Assembly: GCA_001430745.1 (NCBI GenBank)
Contig: KQ481977.1
Location: forward strand, 761,614-772,550
Source: Auxenochlorella pyrenoidosa
Taxonomy: Eukaryota > Chlorophyta > Trebouxiophyceae > Chlorellales > Chlorellaceae
Length of the DNA stretch: 10,937 nucleotides
Reading direction: 5' to 3'
Each line of letters starts with the position of its first letter. Positions within the stretch are counted from its first letter, which is position 1. A model generated the notes under the pieces. The model had not been told where the DNA came from, ran no database searches, and worked only from the letters and a program-made list of their open reading frames with translations. This document shows positions 7,301-10,937 of the stretch, piece after piece. The translations under genes and the position numbers were made by a program.

Positions 7301-9128
7301 GAGCCCTGCTGGCCAGCCTGGCAGCCGACGGCCAGCTTGCGCAGCTCGCCGGCAGCCTGCGTCGCAACCCGCTCAGCCTCGTGACGCGGCGCCCGCCGGT
7401 GGAGCCCTGCACTGAGGTGTGTGTATGTGGGTGGTGGTGGTGGTGTTGGGGGGGGGGGCGCGGGGGGGCCGGCAACAGGTGAATGATTTTGACTGCCACC
7501 AGTCTGGCCTAGCTCTGGGCCCCGGCCCTCGCCTTGGGGAGGTGCAAGCTCACCGGTGCTATTGCATGCAGCCTTTGGGGGTTGCCTGCTGGTGGGAGCT
7601 CATCGCGGACAGTATGCGCCCATGCACAGCGTGCACGCATGCACCCCGGGCGGCATGCCCTGGGCAGCCGCTGCAGCGCCCCTCCCAGCCCTTGCTCGCC
7701 CCTGCCCTGGCTGCGCAGGCGGCGCGTGTGGCTGCGCAGCAGCGCTACCTGCACGTGCAGGGCAACGCGGGGCAGGCGCGGCTGCCCTGGCGCGCCGCGG
7801 TGCCGCTGCCCGCCCGGCTGCGCGCCACCGGGCCGCCTGGCACGGCCGTGCACTCGTTTGGCAACTTTGGCACACCCGCACAGGCGAGAGGCTGTGCCGT
7901 CGCGCTGACTCTGCATGCGCGAGTGCGCTTGAGCGGGCCTGGAGGCTGCCGGACCTCCTGCGCCGGCACGCAGCGGCTACCACTGCAAAGCGCCTGCACA
8001 CAGAGAGGGCTGCCCTGCTTTGGCTTCCTGGGCAAAGGCACGCGCTGAGAGGCGGACCCTGCGCCGTGCTGTCGGAGCGCTGGCCGCATTCTCCCGCCCA
8101 TGGGCACACGGGCCAGTGCTGCAAGACGTTAGCTCACATCGCTCCCTGTTCCCCGTTCAAACGGCTGTGCAGGCGGCAGCGGCTGCTGACCTGGCAGTGG
8201 CCTGGCGGGAGGCAGTGCTGCAGGGGGACGTGGAGGGGCAGCAGTACAACTTCCTGCTGCAAGGGTGAGGTGCTGCGACAGGCAGGGGGTCGTTGCGGGA
8301 GCGCTCGTGAGCGCTGCTGGCGCGGCGGGCCGGGCCCTTGCGGGCAGAAATGGAGCTCCCATTCCCATTGCTGCTGGTTGCCAGGGCGCAGCCACGGGCC
8401 CACCCCAGGCATATGCCCGGCGCCTGCTCAGCACCCCACCCCGTCACTCTTTCTTGGCAAGTCTAGTTGTCATATTTTCTTTACCTTAAGTTTATTTGAT
8501 ATCTTATTTACTTTTATTTTATTGCAGGTACCGTGAGGACCCGCTGGTCTGGCGCAGGCTGATGGCTGCAGAAGACGACAGTGACGTGCGGGTGCTGCTC
8601 CGCAAGCTGCGCGACTGCGGCCGTCTGGACGCCCTCGCGCGGCGACAGCTGGCGGCGCCGCCGCACGCGCGCGCTGCGCCTGCCACGAGCGGCAAGAAAC
8701 GCGGACGCAGCGGCCCGCCGTCGATGGCTGCTGGGGCCAGCGGTGGGAGCGGCGCCATGGGCGGGTCACCCAGCAAGAGGCGCGGGAAGCCAGAGGCTGC
8801 GGGCACCCCCACGGCGCAGGCAGCAGCGGCCGCCGTCGCCGGCGCAGCGGCAGCGGCGGCGGAGCAAGGGGCGCAGGGGGGCGAGGGCGGCGCGCCCGAC
8901 CCACTGCCGCTCTTCACCGAGCTGACGGCGGCGGCCGACACGGCTGCGGCGCAGCAGGCGGGGCTCAGCCTGGAGCTGTGCGGGCGCTACCTCATTGCGC
9001 TGCAGTCCAAGCCCTGCGCCATGCAGCGCTGGGAGGTCGGCTGCCTGCGCATGTGGGTGGCGCAGCGCAGGTGGGACGGCGTGGTCGGCACCATGCGGGC
9101 GGCCGTGAAGGCGGCAGGCCTGGAGTGA
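4360..9128 (+). CDS. Unrecognised large protein, possibly nuclear; ten-exon model
   Basis: Proposed exons are 4360-4482, 4699-4834, 5081-5661, 5890-6153, 6371-6471, 6815-6889, 7239-7416, 7719-7883, 8173-8264 and 8528-9128, giving 771 residues with all junctions in phase. The ATG is the first in frame and has G at -3 and +4. I do not recognise the family. Exons 1-2 give a compact, non-repetitive N-terminus (VEVVPSEEHPGFFAVQLRL, then IADVLRLKLAIDAG). Residues 87-280 are Ala/Gly/Gln-rich and end in a charged helix (ARLARQLQNKLIAEDRR). About 329-339 is SDSEEEEDEED, a CK2-like acidic patch. Residues 369-600 are more ordered, rich in Trp/Leu (WREVRLGFLKGDLSW, YREDPLVWRRLMAAEDD). GKKRGR (627-632) and SKRRGK (654-659) look like nuclear localisation signals, followed by poly-Ala. 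The last 75 residues (ending WVAQRRWDGVVGTMRAAVKA) look like a folded domain. The least certain junction is the exon 4 end: 6084 and 6126 are also in phase. Confidence 0.7.
4636..4690. repeat. C-rich (CCCCA)n tract before a 3' splice site
   Basis: Intron 1 of the unrecognised gene (4483-4698) ends in about 55 bases of C-runs separated by single A or T, built on a CCCCA unit, just before CACTGCAG at 4698. It acts as a cytosine-type polypyrimidine tract. The complementary strand has many runs of four or more G, so a G-quadruplex is possible in DNA. Confidence 0.85.
5662..5889 (+). other. Probable GC-AG intron, stop-free and 3n long
   Basis: The exon ends CAG at 5661 and the intron starts GCGTGT; it ends CTCCTGCAG at 5889. 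Only the GC donor gives phase 0 with the 5890 acceptor: GT donors at 5664 and 5666 are out of phase. The 228-bp intron has no stop in the coding frame. Its translation lacks the composition of the flanking exons, which favours an intron over coding sequence. Confidence 0.5.
6777..6783 (+). promoter_or_regulatory. Branch-point-like sequence CACTAAC
   Basis: CACTAAC in intron 6472-6814 matches the classic eukaryotic branch-point core CTAAC and differs from the yeast consensus at one base. The candidate branch A (6782) is 32 nt before the acceptor AG, a normal distance. It supports the 6815 exon start. Confidence 0.5.
7421..7468 (+). repeat. GT/TGG microsatellite and G-runs after a 5' splice site
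   Basis: The donor GTGTGT at 7417 is followed by GT and TGG repeats, an 11-G run (7448-7458) and a 7-G run (7462-7468). The sense RNA would contain these G-runs directly downstream of the donor, so an RNA G-quadruplex near the splice site is possible. Confidence 0.8.
7884..8172 (+). other. Probable GC-AG intron
   Basis: The exon ends CAG at 7883 and the intron begins GCGAGA, close to the usual GC-donor consensus. The acceptor is GGCTGTGCAG at 8172. The junction is phase 0 and joins GNFGTPAQ to AAAADLAVAWREAV. A GT at 7899 is also in phase, but its sequence (GTCGCG) is a poor donor, so the GC donor is preferred. Confidence 0.5.
8467..8526. other. AT-rich island at the end of an intron
   Basis: The last 60 bases before the acceptor at 8527 contain 49 A/T (82%), mostly T-runs on the + strand, in a window otherwise strongly GC-rich. 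It serves as the polypyrimidine tract of intron 8265-8527. Other introns here use C-rich tracts instead, so this one is atypical. Confidence 0.9.
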
Positions 9129-9885
9129 GGCCCCGGGGGGGCGAGATGAGGGCTTCGTGGCCTCTGCAGATCATCTCTGCAGGTCTTGGCTTGCACAGCC
9201 TGAGCAAGCATAAACCCAGACGCCCTGCATGCCCTGCAAGTCCCGCCCGCAAGCATTGCCTGCCTCAGTGCCCGACTTGCGACCTTTCAGACGCTGCTGC
9301 CACTCTTTCTGTGGAGCCTCTGCGATGCATGGTCATGCCTGCAAGGGCCTGGCAGAGGTCCGCCCAGAGCTGCCCCAGACCATGACCTGCTCAGGGAGGC
9401 GCTGCTGTACAGCCCGTGACACCTGCAGCTGTCCCAAGCTCCAGCGTATATCAACCTTCTTTGCTGCAGCGGCCACCCCTGGGGAGGGATTCCAGGAGGG
9501 GAGGGCAGCAGCACAAGGTGGCTGATGGACAGCACCTGCCGCGCCGCGCCGCGCTGTGCGGCACAACAAGGACCAGGTCAGGACATGAGATAGTATCGGC
9601 AGCACCCATTCTTTAGCGCCTGAAAACTCGCAGCTGCGGCCCAGAAGCCCCTTGGCGGTCCGCTTGGAAGCGCGCACAACCACAAGGCTCCCAGGCACAG
9701 ACGGTCCTCTCAAGCTCTACTGGTGCCGAATTTGAACGCAAACCGCTGTATAGCAGAACGGGGACCGTCGCCGCCAACAGGCCAAGAGACAAGCACTTTG
9801 CCCTCGGCAGAAGAGCGCTTACCTCTTCCCTTGCGCCTAGCCTGACGCATTCAGGTAGGATCGATAGCATTTAGTGGGCACATTC

Positions 9886-9969
9886 CCGGCGGCGGCCGGT
9901 TGCAGTGAAACACACTTGCGCCGCACGCCGCGGCGCCGCCGGACCGCAAGTGGTGATTAGTCGCACCAC
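9886..9969. other. Cluster of interleaved inverted repeats
   Basis: CCGGCGGCG (9886-9894) is complementary to CGCCGCCGG (9934-9942). CACTTGCG (9913-9920) is complementary to CGCAAGTG (9945-9952). GTGGTG (9950-9955) is complementary to CACCAC (9964-9969). The first two pairs interleave, as in a pseudoknot or a pair of alternative hairpins, and the third overlaps the second. A 10-bp palindrome, CGCCGCGGCG, lies at 9926-9935. High GC raises the chance rate for the first pair. Confidence 0.6.
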
Positions 9970-10018
9970 CTAGTGTTGGTCGAGACTTTGGCGCTCTGCA
10001 GCCTGATGAAGGGAACCA

Positions 10019-10052
10019 CTCATGATTTCTCATGAGCTGGGTGCTGCTGTAA
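10019..10052 (+). terminator. Hairpin followed by TGTAA, candidate poly(A) site
   Basis: CTCATGA (10019-10025) and TCATGAG (10030-10036) form a perfect 7-bp stem with a TTTC loop. TGTAA follows at 10048-10052. It is the only TGTAA I see between 9129 and 10291 on the + strand, so it is the best candidate for the 3' end of the upstream gene, though distant from its stop. Confidence 0.4.
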
Positions 10053-10122
10053 TTTCGGCATGCGCTTGTCGCGCCAGGATTGCCAGCCGTGTCTGCCTGA
10101 GCGTGCCTCTGCAGTACCCTGC

Positions 10123-10153
10123 GCCCCCCTACTCCCCACCCCCACCCCAACCT
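10123..10153. repeat. C-rich tract upstream of the third gene
   Basis: At least four C-runs of four or more, separated by short A/T interruptions, about 140 nt before the ATG at 10292. It resembles the intron tract at 4636-4690. It could be a promoter element or the pyrimidine-rich part of a 5' UTR intron. The minus strand is G-quadruplex-capable. Confidence 0.7.
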
Positions 10154-10291
10154 GCAACCCGATCTGTGCGCTGCCAACGTGCACCCCACTAAGCATCGCA
10201 CCGCATGTGCTGCCTGCTGTGCAGGGACTGAAGGGGAGCATTCGTTGGGGGGCTGCGCTTGGAGCCCAGCTGGGCGCACAGAAGTGACGGC

Positions 10292-10937
10292 ATGGCGCCC
10301 AAGCCGGCGGTGCCACAGCGGCCGGCCAAGGCACGCAGGGCAGCGGCTGCAAGCAGCGCTGCCGCCCCAGGGCTGAAAGCTGGCCCTGCGCGTGCCGCGC
10401 AGCCGCGGCCCGGCGTGCACACCCGCCGGCGGGCCAGTGGAGGCGCAGCTGGCTCTCTCGGGGGCAGCGCCGGGCAGGCGACCCCCGCTGCACATCAACA
10501 AGATGATGTGACTGGTGGCGGAGCGCCAGGTGCAGCGCCACCAGCCGTTGACTCATCCAGCACCCGCCCTGGCCAGGGGAGGGGTCGCAAGAGGCAGCGG
10601 GACAGCGTGGGGCCCGGCAGTGGCAGCTTGCGGGGCAGCAGCGCCAGCCTCCAGGCGCAGGCGCCGGCAGCTGCCAAGTCCTCCCCTCGCTCTGGCGATG
10701 AAGGCAAGCGCCAGCAAGAGCAGCCTACTAGAAGCGGCAGGGCAGGCGGCAAGGGGGACACAGCATCTGGGGGCAGCATGGGTGAGGCAGCGGCTGCCTC
10801 CCCCGCTGCAGCCTCTGAGGAAGCGGCCCCTGCAGCTGTGCGGCAGTACAAGGGTTTGGAGCACCGTGAAAACGGGAACGGGTGGGTGCAGGGCCTAGCT
10901 AGGGAAGGGTGGCGGGGCCGAGCAGAGGGGAGGTGCA
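10292..10937 (+). CDS. Basic low-complexity protein with AT-hook-like motif, possible AP2-type DNA-binding protein (3' end outside window)
   Basis: The frame is open from ATG 10292 to the right edge. An in-frame TGA at 10229-10231 and a good context (GGC before ATGG) support this start. The sequence is Ala/Gly/Ser-rich and basic: MAPKPAVPQRPAKARRAAAA at the N-terminus, HTRRRASGG near residue 45-55, and RGRKRQR at 97-103, which resembles an AT-hook plus NLS. Residues 183-196 read VRQYKGLEHRENGN, similar to the opening strand of AP2/ERF domains (pattern YRGV..H...G.W). A GTGGGT donor at 10882 (phase 2) probably ends the exon there, so bases 10882-10937 are likely intron. If so, the rest of the domain is in the next exon. 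The AP2 reading rests on a few residues; a generic nuclear or chromatin protein is equally possible. Confidence 0.55.
   Translation, partial: MAPKPAVPQRPAKARRAAAASSAAAPGLKAGPARAAQPRPGVHTRRRASGGAAGSLGGSAGQATPAAHQQDDVTGGGAPGAAPPAVDSSSTRPGQGRGRKRQRDSVGPGSGSLRGSSASLQAQAPAAAKSSPRSGDEGKRQQEQPTRSGRAGGKGDTASGGSMGEAAAASPAAASEEAAPAAVRQYKGLEHRENGNGWVQGLAREGWRGRAEGRC

Larger units (their letters stand above)
9129..10291. other. Intergenic region: 3' UTR of upstream gene and promoter/5' UTR of downstream gene
   Basis: No gene is supported on either strand; the longer minus-strand frames are shadows without recognisable motifs. Contents: a triple CCGCG tandem (9539-9553), a cluster of inverted repeats (9886-9969), a 7-bp hairpin followed by TGTAA (10019-10052) and a C-rich tract (10123-10153). 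If TGTAA at 10048 ends the upstream gene, its 3' UTR is about 0.9 kb, and the promoter of the next gene is within roughly the last 240 bp. A possible 5' UTR acceptor is TGTGCAG at 10218-10224. Confidence 0.6.

Noticed and set aside
9722..9742. tRNA 3'-end look-alike on the minus strand (TTCAAAT followed by GGCACCA)
   Set aside because: The T-stem does not pair, no matching acceptor 5' strand lies about 70 nt away, and nuclear tRNA genes do not encode CCA.
9851..10501. Minus-strand frame of 216 codons
   Set aside because: No recognisable motif; it runs antisense across intergenic DNA and the start of the third gene, whose frame has the better context and composition.

Overview
This window looks like nuclear DNA of a GC-rich green alga. 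A trebouxiophyte of the Chlorella type is my best guess; that is an inference from composition, intron style and one recognisable protein, not a database match. All three genes are on the + strand, head to tail. They are spliced, with introns mostly of 160-350 bp. Coding sequence uses G/C-ending codons and is rich in Ala/Gly/Gln low-complexity stretches. The motif TGTAA, the usual green-algal polyadenylation signal, lies shortly after the first gene.

Layout. (1) 1-3136: the last five exons of a large Sec7-family ARF guanine-nucleotide exchange factor of the BIG type, whose Sec7 catalytic domain lies upstream of the window. (2) 3137-4359: 3' end signals, then about 1.1 kb of non-coding DNA of lower GC, presumably holding the promoter and 5' UTR of the next gene. 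(3) 4360-9128: a ten-exon gene model for a protein of about 771 residues that I do not recognise; it has an acidic serine-containing patch and basic, NLS-like clusters, so it may be nuclear. (4) 9129-10291: about 1.2 kb without a supported gene, rich in inverted repeats, with a TGTAA at 10048 and a C-rich tract upstream of the third gene. (5) 10292-10937: the first exon of a gene running off the right edge, encoding a basic low-complexity region with an AT-hook-like motif and, at the end, a short stretch resembling the first strand of an AP2/ERF DNA-binding domain.

The exon models were built by reading frame, splice-site sequence and phase. Every junction keeps phase, and the BIG junctions also restore colinearity with plant BIG proteins as I remember them. 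The three genes show no obvious functional link, as is normal for nuclear genes. I see no mobile element, CRISPR array, rRNA or tRNA and no sign of a dedicated new system. The best leads are three introns that appear to use GC-AG splice sites, several stop-free introns of length 3n, the unidentified protein, and a cluster of interleaved inverted repeats at 9886-9969.
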